A stretch of 46,714 nucleotides of DNA from Thermoanaerobaculales bacterium (GTDB lineage Bacteria; Acidobacteriota; Thermoanaerobaculia; Thermoanaerobaculales; Sulfomarinibacteraceae): the NCBI GenBank assembly GCA_021107705.1, contig JAIOSJ010000090.1:1-46714 (forward strand). Direction: 5' to 3'. The position numbers and the translations under genes were made by a program. Every line of letters starts with the position of its first letter. Position 1 is the stretch's first letter. The notes beneath the pieces are model-generated. The model was not told where the DNA came from and made no database searches. It was given only the letters and a program-made list of their open reading frames with translations. Shown one piece after another: positions 33,310-42,761 of the stretch.

Positions 33310-36161
33310 ATGCGAAAGTTTTATGTAGGAATTGGCCTCCTGGCCGCATTGGCTCTGCTTGCAGCGCCGCAGGCCGCGTGGGCCCAGAGCAGTCAGTCCA
33401 CCGGTCAGGTCATCGGCTCGGTGAATGACGCCGGCGGGGGGGTTCTCCCCGGTGTCATGGTCGAAGCGAAGAATGCCGACACGGGTTTCCGCCGCACGGC
33501 GATCACCGATGGCGCGGGTTTCTTCCGCCTTGACCTGTTGCCCTCGGGCGTCTACGACGTCAGGGCCGAGTTGGCGGGCTTCAAGACCGAGATTCAAAAG
33601 GGCGTGACCGTGTCCCTTGGTTCTTCGGTGCGCATCGATTACCTCATGGCGGCCTCCACGATCGAAGAGGAAATCGTCGTCACGGCTCAAGCGCCGATCA
33701 TCGAGACCACCAATCCCTCCGTTGCCGCGAGTGTCGGCGAGGAATCGATTCAGAATCTGCCCCTGCAGGGTCGGGATTTCAAAGATTTCGCCATCTTGGT
33801 ACCAGGTACTGTAGGTGCTGACGATTCGCAGCAGAGCAGCCGCGGTGGCCTTCACATAGGTGCGCGTGCGATCCAGAACTCGTTCAACATTGACGGTTCC
33901 AACAGCCAGAGTTCATTCTTCGGCGAAGAGCGTGGCGGCACCCGCCCGCCCTTCACCTTCTCCCAGGCCGCGATCAAAGAGTCCCAGGTCGTGAAGTCGG
34001 ATACAACCTTCAGTTCAACTCCTCCGGTGGTGTGCTGAACGCGATCACGATGTCGGGCACCAACGATCTCAAGGGTCAGGTCTTCGGCTACTACACCGAC
34101 GACGGTATGAGGACGGAAGACGGTAGGGGCTTTGACGCAAATACATTTGAACAGCTGCAATACGGTTTTGCCGTGGGTGGACCGATCGTAAGCGACAAGG
34201 TCCACTTCTTCGTGTCGTACGACGGCCAGCGTTACACCACCCCCTATGAAGCCGTTTTCCGGGACTTTCCGGTTGAGCGGACGGCTGAATGGGAAGCGAT
34301 CACCGGGCTGGACTACGACTACGAAACCGGCCAAATCGACCAGACCAACGACGCCGATGTCATGATGTTCAAATTGGACTGGCAGCTGTCGGACAACCAC
34401 CTTCTGACCCTGCGCGACAATCTCTCCACTCAAGAGGGTGAGAACCTGACCTCGTCGTACTCCAATACCGGACGGTCCAGCAACGGCCTCGAGGAGAACA
34501 ACTTCAACTCCTTCGTTGCGTCGTTGAACTCGGTTCTCTCCGAAAACGCCTTCAATGAGTTGATTCTCCAGTTCTCGGCCGAAGAGCGGCCGCGTTCCGC
34601 CAACAACATGACCCTCCCGGAAACCAGCATCTACAGCTATCGGGCGAACTGGGGTCAGAACGCCTACCTGCCGAACTCTCTCGACGAGGACCGTTTTCAG
34701 ATCATCGACAACTTCACCTACTACATGGGGGCCCACACCCTCAAGGCCGGAATCAACTTTGACATGGTGAGTTTCAAGAATGTGTTCTACCGTTATTATG
34801 CGGGCCAGTACTCCTATTCGAGTTGGGACGACTTCTTCAACGATGAGCCCTACTACTACCGGCAGAGTTTTTCGGACTATGACGGTGAGATCAACTTTGA
34901 CGTCGATTACTATGCCCTTTATCTGCAAGATGACTGGCGTGTGAATCCGAACCTGACCTTGACCTACGGTCTGCGTTACGACCTCCAGGACAATCCGACC
35001 CCGGACGTTGCCAATCCGCTTTACCCGGACACCGCAAAGATCAATAACGATACCGACAACTTCGCACCGCGCGTCGGTTTTGCGTGGGACGTCAACGGCG
35101 ACGGCAAGTCGGTGGTGCGTGGTGGAATCGGAATGTTCTACGACACCACCCCCACACTGACGCTTTCCAATGCCATGAACGACAACGGACTGCGGACCGT
35201 TACAATCCGCGAATATTGCAATTGGGGTGATTGCCCGGCCTATGGGGATGCTCCCTGGGGTTCGATTGGCGACCTCGAAGGGGGCGGCACACCGAGCATC
35301 AAGGTCATGGATCCCGACTTCGAAAATGCCGAGACCTGGCGTATGTCCCTCGGGTACGAGCGTGAGATCCTGGCCGACTTCTCCATGGGTTTTGATCTCA
35401 TCTATTCGGAGAGCCAGAAACTCGAGCGTTCGCAGAATCAGAACATCGCCCCCAACGGAGGCACCACGCCTGACGGTCTTCCGACCTATGACACCGGTGT
35501 GAACCACCCCGATTTCGACGAAATCAACCAGTACACGTCGGACGTGGACGCGGACTACAAAGCGATCGTGCTCAAGGCCCGCAAGCGTTACTCGAACGGT
35601 TGGATGCTGGATGGCTCCTACACCTGGTCCGAGGCCCGTGACAGCAACTCCAACGAGCGCTCCACGACCTCCTACCCGATGGATCAATACAACCTCTCAT
35701 CCTCGTGGGGTCCCTCGAACTTCGACACAACCCACAAATTTGTGGTGTCGGGCAGTTACCAGCTCCCCTGGGACTTCGTGGTCTCCGGGATCATTTACGT
35801 CCGTTCGGGCTTCCCATATTCCGCCATGGACGGTCGGGACACCAACACCGACGGTGAAAGCGGGAACGAATTCGCCCTGATCGAGGGTGATGACGGTTCG
35901 GTCTTCCGCTATGGTCGGAACACTTTCAACCAGCCCTACTACCGAAAAATGGACCTTCGCCTGTCCAAGATCTTCAACTTCGGCAGCGATTATTCACTCG
36001 AACTCATGCTTGACTTCTTCAACGTGACCAACGAAGACAATTGGTGGACCACCAATAACTCTCTCGTGAATCGTTACGGGGAAATCGAAGATGATTTCGG
36101 TGAACTCAATAGGGTCGGCGACCCGCGCGCTTATCAGTTCGGTGTGCGGTTCCGCTTCTGA
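33310..36161 (+). pseudogene. CarboxypepD_reg TonB-dependent receptor with a single frameshift
   Basis: Start ATG 33310 with an AGGAGAGAGG site and a signal peptide (MRKFYVGIGLLAALALLAAPQAAWAQ). A carboxypeptidase-regulatory domain (GQVIGSVNDAGGGVLPGVMVEAKN) is followed by EEEIVVTAQAPIIETTN and the plug. At about 34000 the frame fails: VVKS then DTTFSS to a stop at 34038. The expected sequence continues in another frame as GYNLQFNSSGGVLNAITMSGTNDLKG and runs on to 36161 (FGVRFRF, terminal Phe). One missing G (TCGG-ATAC) explains it. The track therefore shows two ORFs (33259-34038 and 34032-36161). It could be a sequencing error; if real, the receptor is lost. Otherwise a full acidobacterial-type receptor of about 950 residues. 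Confidence 0.88.
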
Positions 36162-36180
36162 GAACATCTTGACCTGAATC

Positions 36181-36211
36181 AAAGCGGGGCCTTCGGGCCC
36201 CGCTTTTTTTT
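36181..36211 (+). terminator. Strong intrinsic terminator
   Basis: AAAGCGGGGCC-TTCG-GGCCCCGCTTT followed by TTTTT forms an 11-bp stem with a TTCG tetraloop, 20 bp after the receptor stop. It sits between convergent genes and can also act weakly for aroB. Confidence 0.95.
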
Positions 36212-36220
36212 CGGAAGGCC

Positions 36221-37282
36221 TTAGCCCGTGGAGATTTCCCTCAGGACCCGCTTCATCTCTTCGGCCGATACGCGCTGATCCAGAACGACGCCGTCGTCGG
36301 ACGGCAGCACCCAGCCGACGCCGCCATCGTCTCTCTTCTTGTCCCGCCTGAGGTTCTCCAGGAGGCGCTCGGGGTCGAGGTCGTCGATGGGTGGGAGGCT
36401 TCCAAGCCCATTGACGGCTCCTTCGAGCCGATCGGCAGCGTCGTCACTCATGATTCCTCTCAGGCGGGCGAGGCGGCCGGCGGCCACGAGGCCCCAGGCG
36501 ACCGCTTCGCCGTGCAGAAAACGCCGATAGTCGGTGACTGCCTCCAGGGCGTGGCCCAGGGTGTGGCCCAGGTTGAGGGCCTTTCGGGGACCGGACTCCC
36601 GCTCGTCCTCTTCGACGATGCGGGCCTTGACCCGGATCGTGCGCATGACCAACTCCTCCCATAGAGGGTTGGAGATCGGTCTCTCCGGATCCACGAGGCC
36701 CAGAAGGTCCCGGTCGCCGATCCATGCGCTCTTGATCACCTCGGCCAGCCCGGCTCGCAGTTCCCGGCCGGGCAGAGTCGTCAGGGTTTGGATATCAGCC
36801 AGGACCAGCGAGGGTTGCCAGAAGGTCCCAAGCAGGTTCTTTCCCTGATCCAGGTTGACGCCGGTCTTGCCGCCGACCGAAGCGTCGACCATCGCCAACA
36901 GGGTCGTCGGCGCCGCAATCCAGCGAAGACCCCGCATGGTGATTGACGCGGCAAATCCGGCGGTGTCGGTGACGACGCCCCCGCCGACGGCCAGGATGCA
37001 ATCCGAGCGGTGAAGTCCCTGTCTCAACCATCCAGTACAGAGGCCCTCGACCTGCGGCCAGACCTTGTACTCTTCGCCGTCCGGGAGTTCGAAGTAGTCT
37101 TCGGGCTCGAGTGCCGTGGCGAGGTCCCGGCCGTAGAGCGGTCCGACCGTGGTGTTGCTCACAACTGCTTTGGGCGGAGGAAGCTCGGCATCGGCAATCA
37201 GCCGAGGAAGCGTAGTCAGCAAACCACGCCCGACCACGATGTGACTGGAACCGTTGCCGGTGGATATCGTCAATCTTTCCAT
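36221..37282 (-). CDS. aroB: 3-dehydroquinate synthase
   Basis: 353 residues. NAD-binding and catalytic motifs are clear: AVGGGVVTDTAGFAAS, PTTLLAMVDASVGGKTGVNL, KNLLGTFWQP, RAGLAEVIKSA, and the metal ligands in LNLGHTLGHALEAVTDY and LHGEAVAWG. It makes 3-dehydroquinate, the second step of the shikimate pathway. A GGGGAG site lies 13 nt upstream, somewhat far. It is single, convergent with the receptor, and divergent from dnaB across a repeat-filled gap. Confidence 0.96.
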   Translation of the reverse strand: MERLTISTGNGSSHIVVGRGLLTTLPRLIADAELPPPKAVVSNTTVGPLYGRDLATALEPEDYFELPDGEEYKVWPQVEGLCTGWLRQGLHRSDCILAVGGGVVTDTAGFAASITMRGLRWIAAPTTLLAMVDASVGGKTGVNLDQGKNLLGTFWQPSLVLADIQTLTTLPGRELRAGLAEVIKSAWIGDRDLLGLVDPERPISNPLWEELVMRTIRVKARIVEEDERESGPRKALNLGHTLGHALEAVTDYRRFLHGEAVAWGLVAAGRLARLRGIMSDDAADRLEGAVNGLGSLPPIDDLDPERLLENLRRDKKRDDGGVGWVLPSDDGVVLDQRVSAEEMKRVLREISTG

Positions 37283-37354
37283 AAAGTGATGGTACTCCCC
37301 TTTCGGTTCGAGTTGGAGGAGTCGAGGATAATTGAGCCGTGGAAGAAGACAAAT

Positions 37355-37574
37355 AACACAGAGGCACAGAGGACACAGAGGGGCACAGAGAAGGTCCTTC
37401 GTTGGGACGTACCCGACCGCACGCAGGGCGTGCTACTGCGACCAATCCCTTCGCCCTGAATCCGGGCGCTTGCGATCGGTTCGGCCGGAATTCTCTCCGA
37501 TAGGCACGCAAAGCGTGCCGTCAAGCCACGAAGTCGCCACTCTGTGTCCCTCTGTGTTCTCTGTGACTCTGTGG
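37355..37574. repeat. Palindromic element flanked by inverted CACAGAG repeats
   Basis: The left arm AACACAGAGGCACAGAGGACACAGAGG (37355-37390) and right arm CTCTGTGTCCCTCTGTGTTCTCTGTG (37540-37574) are inverted copies of each other. Between them are two 3-nt-loop hairpins: GCACGC-AGG-GCGTGC at 37419-37433 and GGCACGC-AAA-GCGTGCC at 37503-37519. The layout looks like a non-coding miniature element and fills the aroB-dnaB gap. No ORF inside resembles a gene. Confidence 0.75.
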
Positions 37575-37658
37575 TGAATTCGAAAATCGCCCCACCGGGC
37601 CAGAACCTCACGAAAATTCATTCCGTGTCGCCCCGGTCTGCGGTACGATGATCAACCC

Positions 37659-39047
37659 ATGGCAGTGAACCCTGAGCACCTGACTGCGCCGCCGCCGCGA
37701 CCCGGAGAGAGCCCGCCCGCCGACCTCGAGGCGGAGAGAGCTGTTCTCGGCGCAATCCTGGTTGAGCCGGTTGCTCTGAACACCGTCATGGAGCGTCTGG
37801 AAGAGCAGGACTTTTACCTCGACCAACACCGCATCGTCTACGGCGCCTGCATCACCTTGCAGCAACGTGGCCAGGCGGCGGACCTCTTAACCGTCACCAA
37901 TCACCTCCGTGAGGAGGCATTGCTCGAGCGGGTCGGGGGTGCGGTTTTGGTCTCGGCGCTCGTGGATGCGCTGCCTGACATCGCCAATGTTGCATATTAT
38001 GCGGAAATCGTGTTCGACAAGGCGGTTAAGCGGCGCCTCATGCACGCCGCACGATCCATTCTCGACACCTGTGGCATCGACCAGGGCGAGGCCAAGGAAG
38101 CCGTGGCTCTTGCGCAACAGGCGGTGTACAAGATTGCTGAGGATACCCTTGGCGGAGGCCTCGAACCCATAGCCAAGCTCACGGACCAGGAGATCCTGAA
38201 CCTGGAAAAGGCGCAGGAAACGCACTCAACTTTGACGGGGATCGACACCGGTTATTACCAACTCAATGACATGACGGCGGGTCTGCAAAAGAGCGACCTG
38301 GTGATTCTGGCGGCCCGCCCCTCGATGGGGAAGACCTCGTTGGCGGTCAATATTTGCGCCCATGCGGCCATTCGGACACACAAGAAGGTCGCGATCTTTT
38401 CGCTTGAAATGTCCTCGGAACAGCTGGTCCGAAGACTCCTGTCATCGGAGGCCCGAGTCGACCAGAAACGCCTGACCACAGGTTACCTCTCGCGAAAGAC
38501 GGACTGGCCGAAGATCATGGAAGTCGCGGAGACCCTGAAAAAGATCGACCTGTGGATTGACGATACGCCCGGTATCACGGTGATGGAACTCTCGGCCAAG
38601 GCCCGGCGGCTGAAGCAGGAGCATGGTCTTGACCTGGTGATGGTCGATTATATGCAGTTGATGTCCGGAGGAAGCAGACACAGTAACCGAACGGAAGAGG
38701 TGTCGGCCATCTCCCGTGGGCTCAAAGGATTGGCCAAGGAACTCAATGTTCCCCTTCTGGTTCTGTCTCAGCTTTCCCGTCGGCCCGAACAGCGTGGGAG
38801 CGACCGTCGGCCCCAGCTCTCGGATCTTCGTGAGAGCGGGAGTATCGAGCAGGATGCCGATGTGGTGATGTTCATTTTGCGGCCGTCGATGTATGACGAC
38901 GAGGCCGAGCGTAGGGAAGCGGAACTCATCATTGCGAAGCAGCGAAACGGACCGACGGGTGAGATTCCTCTCGTGTTTCAGAACGAGTTCACGCGCTTCG
39001 AAAATGCCGATACCCATCATCAGGAACCGGGGAACGAACCTTTCTGA
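37659..39047 (+). CDS. dnaB: Replicative DNA helicase DnaB
   Basis: 462 residues. The N-terminal domain starts PADLEAERAVLGAILVEP. The RecA-like C-terminal domain carries Walker A LAARPSMGKTS, SLEMSSEQLVRR, Walker B DLVMVDYMQLM and the arginine-finger region LSQLSRRPEQRGSDRRPQLSDLRESGSIEQDADVV. It unwinds DNA at the replication fork as a hexamer. No clear ribosome site. No intein. It is followed without a gap by the mla scar ORF (TGATG overlap) and then radA, so these form one transcription unit. Confidence 0.97.
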   Translation: MAVNPEHLTAPPPRPGESPPADLEAERAVLGAILVEPVALNTVMERLEEQDFYLDQHRIVYGACITLQQRGQAADLLTVTNHLREEALLERVGGAVLVSALVDALPDIANVAYYAEIVFDKAVKRRLMHAARSILDTCGIDQGEAKEAVALAQQAVYKIAEDTLGGGLEPIAKLTDQEILNLEKAQETHSTLTGIDTGYYQLNDMTAGLQKSDLVILAARPSMGKTSLAVNICAHAAIRTHKKVAIFSLEMSSEQLVRRLLSSEARVDQKRLTTGYLSRKTDWPKIMEVAETLKKIDLWIDDTPGITVMELSAKARRLKQEHGLDLVMVDYMQLMSGGSRHSNRTEEVSAISRGLKGLAKELNVPLLVLSQLSRRPEQRGSDRRPQLSDLRESGSIEQDADVVMFILRPSMYDDEAERREAELIIAKQRNGPTGEIPLVFQNEFTRFENADTHHQEPGNEPF

Positions 39048-39265
39048 TGCGGTTGATTCTACGGAGGTTGGACGGGTTTGGGCGTTTTGTGATCGGTGGT
39101 TTCGAAGAGCTGGGCCGATATTTTGTGAATTGCAATCTGTTTTTGATGGCGGGCTGGGATGATCCGCTCTTCGGTGATCGTGCCTCGTTCCTTTTTGGGG
39201 GAGGCGTCACCTGGAACGACGAGGATCTGAAATACGGCCCCGGTTTGGCCGCAGCGGCCCCCTGA
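39047..39265 (+). pseudogene. 72-codon deletion scar that seems to join the MlaE start to the MlaD/MCE end
   Basis: The ORF starts within the dnaB stop (TGATG). Its first part, MRLILRRLDGFGRFVIGGFEELGR, looks like the N-terminus of an MlaE-type ABC permease (GRxVxxxxEELGR). Its last part, LFLMAGWDDPLFGDRASFLFGGGVTWNDEDLKYG, looks like the C-terminus of an MlaD/MCE protein ending in a barrel-like strand (GWDDPL...GAGxxWxDxDLKYLLG in relatives). The intervening permease, ATPase and MCE domains are absent. I infer a large in-frame deletion of an mlaE-mlaF-mlaD block between dnaB and radA. The protein has no expected function. Confidence 0.55.
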
Positions 39266-39275
39266 GTCCCAGAAA

Positions 39276-40643
39276 ATGGCCACGGAAACTATTTTCTTCT
39301 GTACCGATTGCGGCCACGAGTCGGGCAAATGGCTCGGACAATGCCCGGGCTGCGGGTCCTGGAATTCCTTCACCGAACAGCCTCGTATGAGGCCCAAGAA
39401 GGTCGAACGTAGACCCACCGTGCCGCCGCGCGGAGACGGGCCGATCTCGGTTGTCGATGCCGCCGAAAGCACGACGCCGCGGATTCTCTCAAAGGTTGAG
39501 GGCGTTGATCGGGTTCTCGGCGGGGGTTTTGTCCCCGGATCCCTCGTTCTGCTGTCCGGAGAGCCGGGAGTGGGCAAGAGCACGCTGCTGCTGCAGGTGG
39601 CGGCGGCCTTTGCCGAGAAAGAGCGGCCGGCTCTGTATGTCTCCGCCGAAGAGAGCGCCCAACAGGTTGCCCTGCGTGCCCAAAGGATCGACGGCATCCG
39701 GAGCGGGTTGATGCTGCATGCGGAGACCTCCTGTGAAGCGGTCTTGACACACCTCGGAGATTCGGAGCCCGCCGTCATCGTCATCGACAGCGTGCAGAGT
39801 CTGGTCTCGGAAGATGTTGATTCTCTCGCCGGCTCACCAAATCAGGTACGGGCCGTGGCGGCTCGTTTTCAGCACATCGCCAAGACCCGGGGAGTGCCGG
39901 TCGTGCTGGTGGGTCATGTCACCAAGGATGGACTCATCGCGGGGCCGAAGGTGCTCGAGCATTTGGTTGATGTCGTTCTTTCTCTGGAGGGTGAGCCGGG
40001 CCACGATCTGCGCGTCCTGCGGGCGACCAAGAATCGATTTGGAACCGTGTCCGAAATGGCCCTTTTCTCGATGACCGGCAACGGTTTGGAGGCGGTTTCG
40101 AATCCTTCGGCCTGGATGTTGGAAGATCGGAGGCCGGGTTCTCCAGGATCGGTCGTGGCCGTGGCTCTGGAGGGTACGGCGCCCCTTCTGGTTGAGGTGC
40201 AGGCCCTGGTGTCTCCCTCGAATCTCGGAACCCCTCGAAGGGTGGCCCACGGACTCGACAACTCACGCCTCTCGCTTCTCCTTGCCGTGCTCGAGCGCCA
40301 CACCAGAATTCACTTTGGCGACAAGGATGTCTTCGTCAACCTGGTCGGGGGCCTGACGCTGCGGGAGCCCGGGCTTGACCTGGCCATCGCAGCCGCCCTG
40401 CTCTCATCGGTCTCTGATCGGCCCTTTCCGGCCGATACGGCAGTCTTCGGGGAAATCGGTCTGATGGGTGAGGTGCGAGCCGTCAGTCGTGCCACCGAGA
40501 GGGTTCGCGAAGCCGCCGCTCTGGGATTCGAGAGCGTTGCCCTGCCGGCTAGGGACGCCGATGGGCATTTCGATCTCCCGGTGAAAGCCGTACGGGACGT
40601 GGCGGGATTGTTGGCGTTTCTTGGATCGACCTCGAAAGAGTGA
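39276..40643 (+). CDS. radA: DNA repair protein RadA
   Basis: 455 residues. The N-terminal zinc finger CTDCGHESGKWLGQCPGC has four cysteines (9, 12, 23, 26). The RecA core has Walker A GEPGVGKST, VIDSVQSL and the RadA-specific RATKNRFG. The C-terminal Lon-like P domain (VFVNLVGGLTLREPGLDLAIAAALLSS) lacks the Lon serine, as normal. It drives branch migration in recombination. It lies 10 bp after the mla scar ORF and ends near a dispersed palindrome that could serve as terminator. Confidence 0.97.
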   Translation: MATETIFFCTDCGHESGKWLGQCPGCGSWNSFTEQPRMRPKKVERRPTVPPRGDGPISVVDAAESTTPRILSKVEGVDRVLGGGFVPGSLVLLSGEPGVGKSTLLLQVAAAFAEKERPALYVSAEESAQQVALRAQRIDGIRSGLMLHAETSCEAVLTHLGDSEPAVIVIDSVQSLVSEDVDSLAGSPNQVRAVAARFQHIAKTRGVPVVLVGHVTKDGLIAGPKVLEHLVDVVLSLEGEPGHDLRVLRATKNRFGTVSEMALFSMTGNGLEAVSNPSAWMLEDRRPGSPGSVVAVALEGTAPLLVEVQALVSPSNLGTPRRVAHGLDNSRLSLLLAVLERHTRIHFGDKDVFVNLVGGLTLREPGLDLAIAAALLSSVSDRPFPADTAVFGEIGLMGEVRAVSRATERVREAAALGFESVALPARDADGHFDLPVKAVRDVAGLLAFLGSTSKE

Positions 40644-40654
40644 CCTCGGTTGGG

Positions 40655-40700
40655 ACCCCGGCCTTCTGGTGTGGCTTTCACCACCCCAGAAGGCCGGTGC
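40655..40700 (+). repeat. Dispersed palindrome, cleanest copy, after radA
   Basis: CCGGCCTTCTGG (40658-40669) and CCAGAAGGCCGG (40686-40697) are a perfect 12-bp inverted repeat with a 16-nt loop (TGTGGCTTTCACCACC), itself with short GTGG/CCAC pairing. It is flanked by ACC and TGC, and lies 11 bp after the radA stop. No T-run follows, so termination would be rho-like or weak. Confidence 0.85.
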
Positions 40701-40840
40701 TTCAAACCGGGCCACATACGGGGAGGTCGCTCAAAACATCGGTGCGCTGATTACGCCCTCAACAGTCCGCCAGAGGAAGAAACGGTCCGATTCCAGGTCC
40801 GAACAGTCTTTCAGGGGAATGATCAGCCACTTACTACCCT

Positions 40841-40866
40841 CGCAAGAATATAACGCAAGAATATAA
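40841..40866 (+). repeat. Perfect 13-bp tandem repeat in the upstream region of the beta-helix gene
   Basis: CGCAAGAATATAA occurs twice head to tail, 125 bp before the next gene. The rest of the 347-bp gap after the radA palindrome holds no gene that I can see. Confidence 0.6.
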
Positions 40867-40990
40867 CAGATGTCCCTATTAAATTTGGGAAGAAGCAAAT
40901 CACTATCCATCGCTGTTGTGGCCGAAAGCGAAGCGACGTGATATCTTGTGAGACAGTCGCACACCAGAATGTTCAAGGCAGGGGGTCGTC

Positions 40991-42400
40991 ATGAGATTTC
41001 ATGGGCATCTTCCAATCAGAACTTTCCTTTTCGCGATCCTTGCAATTGCGACCACACTTGAGTTGGCGGGCGCCACGATTTCCGTGAGCCCATTTGCGGC
41101 AGAAGGAGTGGTCGACGACAATCTCTGCTCCCTCCACGAGGCGATCGCTGAGGCGAACACCACAGGTACCCACTCCGGCGGCGTCGGAGGGGTGCTTGAC
41201 GAGTGCATGCCCGGCAGCGCGGGCGCCGACATCATCAGTCTCGCCCACGGAGGCCTGTACAACCTCACCGAGATCGATAACATCGACTTCGGCGGCAACG
41301 GACTACCGGTGATCCGAAGCGTCATCAGCATCTACGGTCACTCAGCCACCCTTCGCCGCGACCCGAGCTACGTCACCTGTGACGGCACGTATCCGGATTT
41401 TCGTCTTTTTAGGGTCGACGGCGCCGGTGCTCACCTGACCGTGGATGGTCTCACCATCACCAACGGATGTGCGGACGCCAGCCACCGCGGCGGCGCCATC
41501 TACGTGACCGGCGGCGCGCGCCTGACCGTCGGCGCTTCGACCATTACAGGGAACCGCACGGCCGGCAGCGACGGGGCCGGGATTGCGGTGTGGGACGGCG
41601 ATGTCATCACCATCCGCGCCAGCACCATCACTGAAAATACCTGCCAGTACTGCTGCGGCGGCGGCATCTACATAAGGGCCGGCAACCTGGTGGTGAACTC
41701 GAGCACCATTTCTCGAAACATAGCCGAAGACGGAGGTGGCATCTGCCTTCGGGGCGGCACCGGGTCGGTACCGGTCAACAGGATCACCCTCAACAACTCC
41801 ACTGTGTCCGCGAATCAGGCTAATCCTGGCGATGGAGGAGGGATCTACTCAACCTCTGACGGTACGACGATCTCGGCCCTCACCCTCAACAGCTCGACGG
41901 TGACCAAAAACTCTAGCGGAGGCATCTTCAACGCAGGATTGGGAGCCTGGACCTACGCACGCAACAGCATTGTGGCCGACCAGTGGTACGGACAGGACTG
42001 TTACAACTCGGCCGGCTCGTTCCAATCCTACGGATACAACATCGAGAGTGGGACCTCCTGTGGGTTCACGGCCGCGGGTGACCAGCAGCTCGTGGATCCC
42101 GTGGGTCTTCTCGAATTTGGCGACCATGGAGGAGGCACCGAAACCAGCGCACTGTTGGCCGACAGCCCGGCCATAGACGCCGGCGATCCGGGCGGTTGCT
42201 ATGGCGACGAAGACGGCGACAACGTGCTCGATAGCGTGCCGTTCTACGCGGATCAACGCGGATCAGGCTACTGGCGGCCGATTGACGGCAACGGTGATGA
42301 CATCGAGCGCTGTGACATAGGCGCCGTCGAGTTTCAGATGTTGTTCATGGACGGTTTCGAAACCGGCGACACAGAGAGGTGGACAGTCGCAGTACCCTGA
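40991..42400 (+). CDS. Secreted CSLREA/right-handed beta-helix protein with choice-of-anchor Q-like end and FxDGFExGDT motif
   Basis: 469 residues with signal peptide (MRFHGHLPIRTFLFAILAIATTLELAGA) and an AGGGGG ribosome site. After it comes VVDDNLCSLHEAIAEANT, the CSLREA domain seen at the start of extracellular beta-helix proteins. The centre repeats NSSTI/NNSTVSxN type coils (about 150-330), like polymorphic outer-membrane proteins. A choice-of-anchor Q-like segment follows (ALLADSPAIDAGDPGGCYGDEDGD...CDIGAVEFQ). It ends LFMDGFETGDTERWTVAVP, shared with the genes ending at 1950 and 17275. Probably extracellular or surface attached; adhesin or lyase-like; function unknown. Confidence 0.85.
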   Translation: MRFHGHLPIRTFLFAILAIATTLELAGATISVSPFAAEGVVDDNLCSLHEAIAEANTTGTHSGGVGGVLDECMPGSAGADIISLAHGGLYNLTEIDNIDFGGNGLPVIRSVISIYGHSATLRRDPSYVTCDGTYPDFRLFRVDGAGAHLTVDGLTITNGCADASHRGGAIYVTGGARLTVGASTITGNRTAGSDGAGIAVWDGDVITIRASTITENTCQYCCGGGIYIRAGNLVVNSSTISRNIAEDGGGICLRGGTGSVPVNRITLNNSTVSANQANPGDGGGIYSTSDGTTISALTLNSSTVTKNSSGGIFNAGLGAWTYARNSIVADQWYGQDCYNSAGSFQSYGYNIESGTSCGFTAAGDQQLVDPVGLLEFGDHGGGTETSALLADSPAIDAGDPGGCYGDEDGDNVLDSVPFYADQRGSGYWRPIDGNGDDIERCDIGAVEFQMLFMDGFETGDTERWTVAVP

Positions 42401-42761
42401 CCGGTCCTCCAACGGCCTCGAATTGAAGGATTTGAGGTTGTGATCAATGGCGCTCAGCCTCGGACCCGAAGTAGGCGGTGCAGTCCTCGATACTCAGCCG
42501 CCACTGCCTCATGGCCATCGGTTTCGGTGCCATGCAAGAGAAGAAGTGTCCCTTATAAATTGTGCGTTCTGGAATCGAAGCGGGCGGGCATCGAGTGCTG
42601 GCCTACTGTTTAATGAGCAATCATTCCACGTACTCCTGGTAGCCGGGGCGGTACCGATCTGGCGGTGCTTCGCCGCGGCGCAAGCTCGTTTTGGTGTGAG
42701 CCGAAACCGGCGGCTGCGTTCGTCCGGGCCAACATGGCAGTAGATAACAGGGTCCTGGCAC
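42401..42761. other. Gap without a recognisable gene
   Basis: Short overlapping ORFs are present on both strands, but none has a known domain or a ribosome site I can defend. The gap marks the boundary between the GC-rich core genes and the less GC-rich accessory stretch. Confidence 0.4.

Noticed and set aside
33852-35687. 611-codon minus-strand ORF opposite the frameshifted receptor
   Set aside because: Spans the frameshift only because it is the antisense frame; the receptor domains lie on the plus strand in two frames.
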